Positions 16,537-24,675 of a stretch of 64,000 bases of DNA are shown here, piece by piece. The notes beneath the pieces were generated by a model that ran no database searches, was not told where the DNA came from, and saw only the letters and a list, made by a program, of their open reading frames with translations. Source of the DNA: Bog-473 sp963704355. Its GTDB lineage: Bacteria > Actinomycetota > Acidimicrobiia > Acidimicrobiales > RAAP-2. Position 1 is the stretch's first letter. Every line of letters starts with the position of its first letter. The stretch covers positions 2,108,001-2,172,000 of the forward strand of contig OY969891.1 of NCBI GenBank assembly GCA_963704355.1, read 5' to 3'. The position numbers were made by a program, and so were the translations under genes.

Positions 16537-16713
16537 GACGGGATGCTTCTCGCACATCTCGGTGAGGAGCCTCAATTGGTAGGTTCGTGCAACTTCGCCG
16601 AACTCTAGGACCTTGGGAAAGTCGGCAATGACCTTTACCCAACTTGTTCCCCGACGTACCTCTGCCTCGGCAGCAGCCACCAATTGCTCATTGTCGAGTC
16701 GACGGGTTCGACG
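16537..16713 (-). pseudogene. Amidohydrolase remnant
   Basis: A minus-strand stretch reads 'DNEQLVAAAEAEVRRG', 'SWVKVIADFPKVLEFGEVA' and 'YQLRLLTEMCEKHPVA', the pattern of the middle of imidazolonepropionase-like amidohydrolases ('WVKVIADF' is a typical strand). Nothing of the metal-binding N- and C-terminal parts is found around it. I read it as a decayed fragment. Confidence 0.5.
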
Positions 16714-16825
16714 AGCAGCTCCGGAAAGTATCGGTCTGCTGGCGCTAGAAAGCGCCCGGGTGCCCGCACGATAGGGAGGGTCGGTTCCCAGGTTGAGTCT
16801 TAGGGTTACACCACCGGGTGTGCGT

Positions 16826-17173
16826 TCAACGCTCGCCGAGCACGCAGAACTCGTTTCCTTCTGGATCGGCGAGAACGACCCACGACCGCTCACCCTGTCC
16901 AATGTCGACCCTTGAAGCGCCCAGCGCGAGCAAGCGATCGACCTCAAGATCCTGATCGTCGGGGCGAAGGTCGAGGTGGAGCCGATTCTTCACCGTCTTT
17001 GACTCCGGCACCGGGACGAAAAGAAGGCCGGGCAGCCGGTCGGGCGCCGGACGGATCTCGAATTCGTCGGGAGCATCGTTGACGACAACCCACCGGAGCG
17101 CTTGCTGCCACCAGCGCCCCAACGACACCGGATCCTTGGCATCGACGTTCGTCTGTTCCCATTCGAGGCCCAC
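16826..17173 (-). CDS. VOC family (glyoxalase-like) protein
   Basis: A 115-residue VOC-fold protein. GTG 17173 starts 'VGLEWEQTNVDAKDPVSLGRWWQQAL', the typical beginning of the Glyoxalase_6 type. The C-terminal half 'NRLHLDLRPDDQDLEVDRLLALGASRVD' and 'WVVLADPEGNEFCVL' gives the second beta-alpha-beta-beta-beta unit with the conserved His and Glu of the metal site. Substrate unknown. The frame extends upstream to 17248 without homology. Confidence 0.85.
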   Translation of the reverse strand: MGLEWEQTNVDAKDPVSLGRWWQQALRWVVVNDAPDEFEIRPAPDRLPGLLFVPVPESKTVKNRLHLDLRPDDQDLEVDRLLALGASRVDIGQGERSWVVLADPEGNEFCVLGER

Positions 17174-17692
17174 ATTCTCAAGCGTACGCCGGACTCCGAG
17201 TGGCTGCTTCGACTGAGGTGGTACACCGTCATGAGTGAATAGAACCACGGCAGAAGTTCCAGTCAGCCCTGGGATCGAGAAGCGAGCATGAACCGGCGAC
17301 TGGGTCAGGTTGGAACAGGAAGCGGTGATGCGCAGAAGGGGCCCGAAGGCCCCTTCTCACGACTGCACTCCACCGATTACTAGCCGGATATCACCCGTAT
17401 TCAAATCCCTGACGACCGTTCGTTCGTCGCGCCCTGGGTCTCGGTGACTGCGCTCGACTGACTACGCAGTGACACCGGGATGTTCGATTCCCGGCCGGTG
17501 CGCCCCGCCCCAGCGTCGGGCTGGTGATGGCCAGTCACCATCGATAAGGCAGTCCGACATTCCGGGTAACGAGGTGGCGCACAAGCCCGGTGTCCGGGCT
17601 ACTTGCTGACACGTATGGTCTGGCGGTGTTCTGGCCACAAGACGTCTCAATCTGTCACTGAGTCGAAGAACGAACCCGCATGCCATTGCGGT
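17174..17692. other. Intergenic region
   Basis: No convincing gene. It contains the 37-bp hairpin repeat at 17330-17366 and the downstream region of the cyclase gene. A small minus-strand frame at 17462-17686 has no recognisable motif. Confidence 0.5.
17330..17366. repeat. 37-bp hairpin repeat, copy 1
   Basis: GCGCAGAAGGGGCCCGAAGG followed by CCCCTTCTCACGACTGC. The core AGAAGGGGCC/GGCCCCTTCT is a strong stem with a CGAA-like loop. It occurs again at 32675-32710 with one base changed. It could work as a terminator, although no T tract follows. Confidence 0.75.
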
Positions 17693-19027
17693 TCAATCGG
17701 AGACTGCGTAGAGCTTCCAGCTCCCCGGCACCCCCTTCAGAACATGCTCACCTCGGTCATTGAACTCAATTCCCGAGCCCACCACGAGGTCAGTGACGGT
17801 GCTCGAGACAAGAACCTCGTTCGGTGATGCCAAGGACCCGACCCGAGCGGCAATATGAACGGCGAGACCGCCCAGATCGTCGCCTCTCACCTCGCATTCG
17901 CCGGTATGGAGACCCATGCGTAGCTCGATACCGAGCGCTCGGGTGGCGTCAATGATCACTTGTCCACAACGGATAGCTCGAGCCGGACCGTCGAATGACG
18001 CGACGAAGCCGTCACCCGTCGTGTTGACCTCCCGACCTCGGAAGATCCGAAGTTGTTCGCGGACAATTTGGTCATGGCGATCCAACAAGGATCGCCAGCG
18101 TTGATCACCCAACGACGCTGCACGCTCAGTTGATCCGACGATATCGGTGAAGAGTACAGAAACCAACACCCGATCGATGTCGGTTACCGGTCTCGTACCG
18201 GTCAAGAACTCGGCGACTTCGTCGAAGATCACGTCCCGCTGGCTGAAGATCAACATGTCGTTGCCAGGAAGCGCGATGAACTTCGACCCCTCAATATGCT
18301 CGGCCATATAGCGTCCATGAGCCATGGGTAGAAAGCTTGGATTGTCGGCGCTCAGGACCAACGTAGGCATCCGGAGGAGCGGGAGCACCGCGCGAACATC
18401 GAGGTTCCGAAGCAGGTAGTCGTACTGGGCGGCCGCGGTTCTCGGCGTGACCGACGACCGGAAGAGCCGAGCGAGAGCATCGCGGCGACCTGGGTCTTCC
18501 GGGCCAGCTGCACCAGCAAGCGAGAGGAAGTCCGACGTACCCCAGTGCGTTCGGAGGAACTCGATGACGAACTCGAGTGCCTCAGGTGTGAACCCGATCG
18601 GATAGTCGTCAGCGACCAGATAACGGGCAGCGGTATTGCATAGCACCAGGGAATCGACCCGTTCGGGATGTGATGCGGCGTAGAGGATCGCGATCGGTCC
18701 GGCATCGGCCGTCGCAAGAATCGATGTCTGCTCGGACCCGACTTCGTTGAGGACGCTCTCGATGTCTTCTGTCCACTCCTCCCATGTTGGTATGGCGTTA
18801 CGAGGCACACCGTCAGATGCCCCCGTGCCCCGTCGATCGAGAAAAATCAAGCGGCGTAACGACGCCAGCCGTCTGAGGAAGTCGGCAATGTCGGGGTCCT
18901 CCCACGCCATCTCGATGTGGCTGCCAAGTCCGTTGAAGAAGAGGAGGTCGGAGGGTCCTTCCCCGAGGACCTGGTAGGCAACGTCAGCATCTCCGACGGC
19001 TACGTACTTGGTGTCCGGCCGGCTCAT
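17693..19027 (-). CDS. Alpha/beta-hydrolase fused to class III nucleotide cyclase
   Basis: A 444-residue fusion. The N-terminal alpha/beta-hydrolase domain (about 10-270) has 'RRGTGASDG' and an elbow 'LATADAGPIAILYA', where the usual G.S.G nucleophile Ser is Asp, and 'LPGNDMLIF', where the family's His is replaced. It therefore looks catalytically inactive and may sense a ligand. The C-terminal class III cyclase domain (about 283-444) keeps both metal-binding Asp residues ('LFTDIVGST' and 'NTTGDGFVASF'). Such fusions are common in actinobacteria and probably make cAMP. ATG at 19027. Confidence 0.9.
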   Translation of the reverse strand: MSRPDTKYVAVGDADVAYQVLGEGPSDLLFFNGLGSHIEMAWEDPDIADFLRRLASLRRLIFLDRRGTGASDGVPRNAIPTWEEWTEDIESVLNEVGSEQTSILATADAGPIAILYAASHPERVDSLVLCNTAARYLVADDYPIGFTPEALEFVIEFLRTHWGTSDFLSLAGAAGPEDPGRRDALARLFRSSVTPRTAAAQYDYLLRNLDVRAVLPLLRMPTLVLSADNPSFLPMAHGRYMAEHIEGSKFIALPGNDMLIFSQRDVIFDEVAEFLTGTRPVTDIDRVLVSVLFTDIVGSTERAASLGDQRWRSLLDRHDQIVREQLRIFRGREVNTTGDGFVASFDGPARAIRCGQVIIDATRALGIELRMGLHTGECEVRGDDLGGLAVHIAARVGSLASPNEVLVSSTVTDLVVGSGIEFNDRGEHVLKGVPGSWKLYAVSD

Positions 19028-19244
19028 GGAACACGCAGTCTGACCCGTGATCCAATTGAATGCTGAGTCTCTTCATCGGCGAGGCACGACACCAGCGATC
19101 AAGTGTAGACACTGCTCAACTCATGAAGATCGCCCTCGAGGCCGGCGTTCGGCATCTGAGAGCTCAGACCGTGGCCGCTCCTTGATGCCTCAATTAGGCT
19201 GATCCTTCGGTCCTTGGTTGCGAAACACGAACGAGGGAGGCCAC

Positions 19245-19682
19245 ATGTTGGGTTTCATCTCGAACAGTCCGCTCGCACGCGATCTGATACGCATTGGAGA
19301 ACAGGCCATTGCCCTGCAGGACGACGTGAAGCTGCGGGACTACTTCACGCCCGACTACGCCTTTCATGGGCCAGGAGCCAATCTCGGCTATGAAGAGCGC
19401 CGCGCTTACTTCGGCTCCTTGCGTCGCCGCGTTCAGTGGATTGCGACTCGTCCGTGAACAGATCATCGTGGATGGCAATTTCCTGGCGGCGCGCACAACA
19501 TTCTCCGGAGACCTCACTGGAGTCTTTACCTACTCGCCCATCGGTCCAGTCGAGCCCACCGGGCAACACCTCGAATGGGAGGTGATCGGTACCTTCAAGT
19601 ACGACGACGAGGGCCGGCTGGCAGAGGAATGGGTCCAGACTGATTACCGTGGATTCTTGACCAAGCTAGGTCCCCATCAGGC
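19245..19682 (+). pseudogene. SnoaL-like protein, frameshifted and cut at its 3' end
   Basis: GAGGGAGG precedes ATG 19245, which starts 'MLGFISNSPLARDLIRIGEQAIAL' and reads to 'RRAYFGSLR'. Homology then continues in another frame with 'AAFSGLRLVREQIIVDGNFLA', 'HLEWEVIGTFKYDDEGRLAEEWVQTDYRGFL'-type SnoaL motifs (split at about 19570-19660). An extra base near 19420-19435 explains the shift. After 'FLTKLG' (about 19670) family homology stops and TnpB-element sequence begins, so the 3' end was probably lost to the insertion. Confidence 0.7.
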
Positions 19683-19754
19683 AACGTTTGCCCTGTCACA
19701 ACCTGAGCACACCATGTGCTGGTGCCAAGAGTCCGACCGTGCGGCACCCAACAA

Positions 19755-21107
19755 GTGGCCTATCGCACCGCGCGGGTCTTCGTGCGTGCCACCCCGGCCC
19801 AGGTCCGCCGTTGTTACCGCCTGCTGGCGGCAGGGGGCGACGTGTGGGCCGCCCTCATCGAACTGAACGAACATCGCTTTCGACGCGGCGCTCGGCCGCT
19901 GCTCAACTACCAAGAGCTGTGCCGCGAAGTGGCCGGGGTCCGCGTCGGCGAGCTGTCGGTCCCCGCGCTGCGCTCGGTGCTCCGGCGCTACGCCGATGCC
20001 TGTATGGAGACCGCACGGCGCAAGCGCCGCGGCGAGCGGGCGCGCTATCCGAGGCGCCGCCGTGCCCGGGTGCCGCTGCGCTACTACGCCGGAACGTTCG
20101 CCCTTGAAGGCAACCGGGTCCGGCTCTCGACGGCGTGCGGCACGCCCGAGCTGTGGCTCCGTCTTTCGCACCAGGGGCCCTATCCCGCATCAGAAGTGCG
20201 CTCGGTCACCCTGCTCGCCGAGGCCGGACGTCTGGCCCTTGACGTCACGGCCGAGGTGCCCGTCGAAGCCGCGGCGTCCGGGATCGTGGGGGGCGTCGAC
20301 CTCGGCATCATCCACCCCTACGCCCTGGCCGGAGGTGCCGACGCCCTGCTTGTCTCGGGTCGGGCCATCCGGGCCGAAGAGCGCGTGCACCTCGCCGACG
20401 CCAAGGCGAGGGCCCGGGCCATGGCCAAGAAGGCGCCACGGCGCGGCCAGCGCGGCTCGAGGCGATGGCGCAAGCTCCGCTCCGCCCAGCGCCGGGCCGA
20501 GGCCCGTCACTTGCGCCGGGTCCGCCATATGCACCATGAGGCCGCCCGCGAGGTGATCGGGTGGGCCAAGACCCACGGCGTCGCGACCTTGGTGGTGGGC
20601 GACCCCAAGGGAATCGCTCGGCGCAACGCGGGACGGCGCCAGAACCGCCGCGTGGCGAATGCCTGGCGGCGCACCCACCTGCTGGGGGCTCTTTCGGACA
20701 AGGCTCAGCTGGCGGGTATCGACGTCGTCCGCATCGACGAGCGGGGCACCTCTTCGACCTGTCCGCAGTGCCAAGCGCGCTGTGCCAAGCCCAAGGGCCG
20801 GCGCTTCGCGTGTGGGAGCTGTGGCTACCTCGGGCACCGTGACCTCGTCGGCGCCCGCAACATCGCCGCGCGAGGCGGCGGATCCACGACGGCCGATCCC
20901 GTCGTCACGCACCGCCGAGCCGGCATCGTGCCGGCCCGACGTGACCGACGCCGCCATCTGATGGACGAGCGTCGTCGGTCTTGCCCGGCACCGGGCCGCC
21001 CCAACCCTGGGGAGTCGCTCGCTCGCACCCGACCTCGCCACCGCGGGGTCGGGCCGATCCATGTGGATCACCGGCGAGGATCAGGCAGTGTTGCAATCGT
21101 TGCTTGA
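19755..21107 (+). CDS. tnpB: TnpB-type RNA-guided nuclease, stand-alone
   Basis: From GTG 19755 the product is 450 residues with the TnpB/OrfB architecture: N-terminal wedge domain ('VAYRTARVFVRATPAQ'), Arg-rich central region, RuvC-like nuclease and zinc ribbon. RuvC motif I is D182 in 'GVDLGIIHP'. At motif II, usually 'VVED', the sequence is 'LVVGDPKG' with Gly in place of Glu. E329 in 'IDERGTSSTCPQC' lies in the position of the alternative Glu known from Fanzor and some TnpBs. Zinc ligands are C336, C339, C353 and C356, and motif III is D363 ('HRDLVGARN'). The C-terminal ~75 residues after the zinc ribbon are translated through hairpin-rich DNA. No TnpA gene is adjacent. Confidence 0.92.
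   Translation: MAYRTARVFVRATPAQVRRCYRLLAAGGDVWAALIELNEHRFRRGARPLLNYQELCREVAGVRVGELSVPALRSVLRRYADACMETARRKRRGERARYPRRRRARVPLRYYAGTFALEGNRVRLSTACGTPELWLRLSHQGPYPASEVRSVTLLAEAGRLALDVTAEVPVEAAASGIVGGVDLGIIHPYALAGGADALLVSGRAIRAEERVHLADAKARARAMAKKAPRRGQRGSRRWRKLRSAQRRAEARHLRRVRHMHHEAAREVIGWAKTHGVATLVVGDPKGIARRNAGRRQNRRVANAWRRTHLLGALSDKAQLAGIDVVRIDERGTSSTCPQCQARCAKPKGRRFACGSCGYLGHRDLVGARNIAARGGGSTTADPVVTHRRAGIVPARRDRRRHLMDERRRSCPAPGRPNPGESLARTRPRHRGVGPIHVDHRRGSGSVAIVA
20975..21085 (+). ncRNA. Candidate omega-RNA region of the TnpB element
   Basis: The 3' end of tnpB contains successive stems: GCCCGG/CCGGGC near 20980-20995, CCCC/GGGG near 20998-21012, CGACC/GGTCG near 21027-21053 and GATCC/GGATC near 21057-21070. 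In characterised TnpB elements the guide RNA overlaps the gene's 3' end and reads out of the right end of the element. That this is such an RNA is inference. Confidence 0.35.
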
Positions 21108-21405
21108 AGGGGCACTAGGTGTGATCGTCACGTCGCGCGGACATAGCCACGACGAAGGCGCTCCCGCGTATGCATTAGGCCGGCGTTTGGGCGCACCGTT
21201 TTTGGGACTCGAGACCGTTCCGAGCGGGTCGCTCGCCTGCTGCGAAGCTCCGGAATGTTCTGCTTGAAATGCGTCCGACGCAGTTCGAACTGAATCTCCG
21301 TGACTACTGAATCAGGGGTTATCGGGATCGACTTCGCGTTGTGGGGCGTCGCTTCTGTGGTCCGGCATCACTTCTCGGATGTAATCGTGGGTCGGGTTCG
21401 GTTCT
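21108..21405. other. Right flank of the TnpB element, possible remnant
   Basis: No intact gene. A plus-strand frame (21061-21267) contains 'GVIVTSRGHSHDEGAPAYAL', which recalls XdhC-type proteins, but without start, motifs or length to support a gene. The element's right end probably lies near 21070-21090. Confidence 0.3.
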
Positions 21406-22047
21406 TCAACGACGTCGGGCCATGACATAAGCCCTGCGGGTCTCGACTTCCTCCGGGTAATGTCTGCGCTCCACCTGCGCGTCGATTTCGAACCCCGCAA
21501 TATCCAGGATCTCGACCACTGCCGCCGTTTCGAGGAAGCGAAAGTCTAGGTCAACGCCCTGGCCCCAGAGCTCGTCGACGTGGCGGACCTCATCACCGAC
21601 GTGGAAGGCAACGAGCAGGCGTCCGTCTGCAATCAACACCCGTCGTAGTTCGGAAAACGCGGGTGCCAACTCGTCAGCGCCGAGGTGGATGATCGAGTAA
21701 AAAGCAACTGCCGATCCGAACTCGCCGTCGCTCGCCGGTAGTGAAAGCAGGTCTCCCTGCCGGAACTCGACCTCGGGATGCTCGCGTTTGGCCACCGCGA
21801 CCATCCCCGGAGACATATCGATCCCAACCGCTGCCACTCCATGAGCGGTGAGCCACGCTGCGACGTGGCCTGGCCCACAGCCCAGATCGACAATCGATGT
21901 TCCAGCCAGGTGTTGTTCGATGAGCGCACCCAGCAAGGCCCGGTCGAGGGGCTTGTAGACGAGCTCGTCACCCAGCTGAGCCGAGTACCGCTCGGCAAGT
22001 AAGTCGTAGCTGCGGCGGATCTCGAGGTGGTCCGGACTATCAGGCAC
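21406..22047 (-). CDS. Class I SAM-dependent methyltransferase
   Basis: A 213-residue methyltransferase of the small-molecule type. SAM-binding motif I is 'IVDLGCGPGHVAAWL' (about 52-66), with the acidic motif II 'VGIDMSPGMV' and post-I 'FRQGDLLSLPASDGEF'. The N-terminus 'SYDLLAERYSAQLGDEL' is the usual lead-in. The C-terminal 'LLVAFHVGDEVRHVDELWG' resembles enzymes annotated as generic methyltransferases; the substrate is unknown. ATG 22047. Confidence 0.92.
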   Translation of the reverse strand: MPDSPDHLEIRRSYDLLAERYSAQLGDELVYKPLDRALLGALIEQHLAGTSIVDLGCGPGHVAAWLTAHGVAAVGIDMSPGMVAVAKREHPEVEFRQGDLLSLPASDGEFGSAVAFYSIIHLGADELAPAFSELRRVLIADGRLLVAFHVGDEVRHVDELWGQGVDLDFRFLETAAVVEILDIAGFEIDAQVERRHYPEEVETRRAYVMARRR

Positions 22048-22506
22048 GAGAACAGGATGTCACCGTGGGGATCGGGCGCGGAGGCGACCGCTCGGAAGTG
22101 CCGGTTCCTTCACTCTTGGGTGGCGAATGGCGAAACTCGCCGACTTGTATCGCTCGATGCCGGCGACTGGTAGGGGGCGCTAACCGAATGGAGTCAGGGG
22201 TAGCGGGTCCAGGGATGCCGCGCACACGTAAAGCTGAATGGTTGGGCCAAGTACCTCGGTATCAACGGGTAGGGAATCGGCTCGACCATGTAGTTTGTGT
22301 TCCAATCCAGTTGACCATTCAAGTTTGTGAGGTCTCAGGCGCCCACGCCCGTTGGGATGACCTCGTATTTGAATCCCGCCTGGGTCAGCAGTGGCTTTGC
22401 CGGTACCAAGCCCTGCGCACGATCGAGCGACAGCGCGCCCGGAACCGTTCTTTCGGAACCGTTGTCGTCGTGGTTTGTAGCACCACCTCTCAGTCGGCGA
22501 GAGGAG
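22048..22506. other. Intergenic region without recognised gene
   Basis: Several short frames lie on the plus strand (22065-22607, 22327-22797), but none has recognisable motifs, and the second overlaps the leftward gene at 22507. No repeats were noticed. Confidence 0.45.
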
Positions 22507-22941
22507 TCATGTCTCGGCTCTTTCGAGAATTACGTCGAAATCCTTTCGCCACGTTGCGCCACCATCATCGGAGGCGTCCCAGTGCCCATCGATCCGAGCT
22601 GGCGTGACGGTGGCGATGAAGCGTTGATGGAAGTCAGGATCCTGTCGCATCAGTGTCAACATGCCCTCGACGAATGTCATACGAAACAGGCGGGAAGTCG
22701 GCCTCGGGTCGTGGTACAGCGCCACCAGCTCACCGTTGGCATCAGTCCTCCCGAACGCGAAATGCCAAAGTGGCTCTCCCTCGAGATCCGCTACTAACTC
22801 GATGAACGCGTCGCCGAGCCACCGGGCGGCGGCACTGCCGTGTTTTTCGACATCGAGGGACTCCAGGAACCAGGCGTTGGTGAGCGTCAAGGACCACTGT
22901 CCAATCAACACGTCTAGCGGTTCAAGGGCGGGATTACGCAT
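22507..22941 (-). CDS. Conserved hypothetical protein
   Basis: A 144-residue protein beginning 'MRNPALEPLDVLIGQWSLTLTNAWFLES'. The 'L.G.W' opening and the strand-rich run 'PLWHFAFGRTDANGELVALYHD', 'SRLFRMTFVEGMLTLMRQ' and 'RIDGHWDASDDGGATWRKDFDVIL' resemble small lipocalin-like/DUF1579-type beta-barrels. Activity unknown. ATG 22941. It lies directly beside an IS256 element, whose left end begins about 50 bases upstream. Confidence 0.7.
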   Translation of the reverse strand: MRNPALEPLDVLIGQWSLTLTNAWFLESLDVEKHGSAAARWLGDAFIELVADLEGEPLWHFAFGRTDANGELVALYHDPRPTSRLFRMTFVEGMLTLMRQDPDFHQRFIATVTPARIDGHWDASDDGGATWRKDFDVILERAET

Positions 22942-22992
22942 AGCAGGAGTAAGTCAATATTGCACCCCACCCCGATGCTGAGGATGTCCCGA

Positions 22993-24465
22993 GTCCTGTG
23001 GGATTTCGGTGACGGACCCACAGCTGTTCAGGCGGCAGCCTGATCGTACTTGGTGGGTGTGACAACTCCTCCTTCCTCTTCGGCGAGGCGTCGTGCGACT
23101 TCTGAACGGACGGCGTCGACCAGCGATGCCATGTCCTTGCAGCCCTTGATCCGTCGGAAGGATCGCTGCGCCTCGATCATGCCGGTGCCGACCCAGCGCC
23201 GCACCATGGCGGGATCCCGCCAGCGCTTCACCCCCGAGCTCACCAGACGCACAGTCGAGATCATCGACTCGATCGCGTTGGTGCACGAAAGCGAGCGGGC
23301 GAGGCGGTCCGACGCTCCGAGCCGGCGCACGGTGAACATGTCGTCGAGCCCTTCGCGCAAAGACGCCGCCGCGCTCGGGTGCTCGCGCTCGAGTTGGGCG
23401 GCAAGGCCCTTGGCCACCTTGAGCCCTCGGGCGGCGTCGACGTCGTTGAAGGCGCCCTTGAGCTGGCGGTCGATGCGCCGAGCCAGTTCGGGGTCGAGGT
23501 AGTCAGCCACGTCGCGTCGCTTGTGCAATGTGCAACGCTGCACCACGGCGTGGCGGCCGAAGACGCGCTTGATGCCGGCGGCGAGCGCCTTGCCCCCGTC
23601 GATGACGAAGAGCAGTCCCGCCTCGAAGCGCAGGTTCCGGGCTACGAGATCGGCCAGCAGGTGCTTGACCACGGTCGTGTTCTCGGTGTCGCCCTCCCAG
23701 ACCCCGACGGGGATCTTGGTGCCATCAGCGGTGATGAGCAGGGCGACCACGCAGCAGCACTCGTGGAACATGATGCCGTCGATCATGAGGACCGCCGCGT
23801 CGTGCTCGGAGAGGTCGGCGGCGAGCAGCTCGGCCAGCTTGGCCTTGGTGGCGGCCACGAAACGCCGCGAGACGGCCGAGCGCGAGTCCCCCCGGGCGAC
23901 CTCTTCGAGCTCTTCTCCGATCGGCTCGGCGACCAGGGCATGGCGCCGCGTCGCCACGCCGGCGAGCATGCGCTCGACGGCGAGCTGGCTGAGCAGGTCC
24001 CGGTCGTTGAAGGCGCCGTAGGAGTCGAGGTGGACCTCGCCCCCCTCGCTCATCGTCGCCCGGGGACGACGGATGGGCACGGTGCGCCCGCCGAGCACGA
24101 CCGAGCCCGGCGCCGAGCCGTTCCTCGTGGCGCTGCGCTCGGGATCGTGGCGGCCCTTGGGCCCGGCCTTCTCGGTCATCTCGGCGGCCATGATCTCTTC
24201 GACGACAGCCAGACCGGCGGTGCAGCAGAACGCCATGAAGCCGTCTTTGATGGCTCCCGCCAGGTCATGGAGGGCGACGGTCGCCTCGGCCGGCAGTTCA
24301 GCGAGGCGTGCCGCCTCCTCCCGCTCGGCGACTGTCACAACAGGTAGCTTCTTCTTCATTGGTGGTGGTCCCCTTCTTGTGGGTGGTGGTCTTGGTTTTG
24401 ACGCCTGAACACCTACCAGCCGGAAGGCATCAGGCGGGGGACCGCCACCTATTTCCCACAAGTCC
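22993..24465 (-). mobile_element. IS256/Mutator-like insertion sequence
   Basis: Imperfect terminal inverted repeats bracket the transposase: GTCCTGTGGGATTTCGGTGA at the left (22993 on) and the complement of CTTGTGGGAAATAGGTGGCG at the right (ending about 24465). The 1.47-kb size fits the family. No clear target duplication was recognised. Confidence 0.75.
23028..24359 (-). CDS. IS256 family (Mutator-type) transposase
   Basis: A transposase of about 443 residues from ATG 24359 ('MKKKLPVVTVAEREEAARL'). The DDE core is visible: Asp in 'AVLMIDGIMFHECC', Asp in 'LLFVIDGGKAL', followed by 'VVQRCTLHKRRDVADYL', the Mutator-family C..H block, and Glu in 'LSCTNAIESMISTVR'. The C-terminus 'VKRWRDPAMVRRWVGTGMIEAQRSFRRIKG' is typical. 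The frame is intact and possibly active. An IS110 transposase starts 317 bases to its right in the opposite direction. Confidence 0.93.
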   Translation of the reverse strand: MKKKLPVVTVAEREEAARLAELPAEATVALHDLAGAIKDGFMAFCCTAGLAVVEEIMAAEMTEKAGPKGRHDPERSATRNGSAPGSVVLGGRTVPIRRPRATMSEGGEVHLDSYGAFNDRDLLSQLAVERMLAGVATRRHALVAEPIGEELEEVARGDSRSAVSRRFVAATKAKLAELLAADLSEHDAAVLMIDGIMFHECCCVVALLITADGTKIPVGVWEGDTENTTVVKHLLADLVARNLRFEAGLLFVIDGGKALAAGIKRVFGRHAVVQRCTLHKRRDVADYLDPELARRIDRQLKGAFNDVDAARGLKVAKGLAAQLEREHPSAAASLREGLDDMFTVRRLGASDRLARSLSCTNAIESMISTVRLVSSGVKRWRDPAMVRRWVGTGMIEAQRSFRRIKGCKDMASLVDAVRSEVARRLAEEEGGVVTPTKYDQAAA

Positions 24466-24675
24466 GCATGACCTGGCCGGTCACCATCAAGGAATGAAAT
24501 GCTGGCGGGCGGCCGTCGGGTGTGGTCACCGAACAAATCTTGCAGCTGAGAGCGCGCCACAAGTCTGGTGCGGGACCGTTGGGGACCACCAAGTGTCGCT
24601 ACGAGCACGAACCGGAGATTCCGCTTTACACCGTGGTCCTCCCCGGTGGCCTCCGACAACAACCAGGAGGTGAAC
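24466..24675 (+). ncRNA. Candidate IS110 bridge-RNA region
   Basis: About 200 bases of non-coding DNA lie between the IS256 right end and the IS110 transposase. IS110-group elements encode a bridge RNA in the non-coding end upstream of the gene, which specifies target and donor sites. I have not derived a fold; the position alone makes this a candidate. Confidence 0.3.

Noticed and set aside
21061..21267. XdhC-like ORF at the right flank of TnpB
   Set aside because: Only a short resemblance ('GVIVTSRGHSHDE'); too short and without the family's other motifs.
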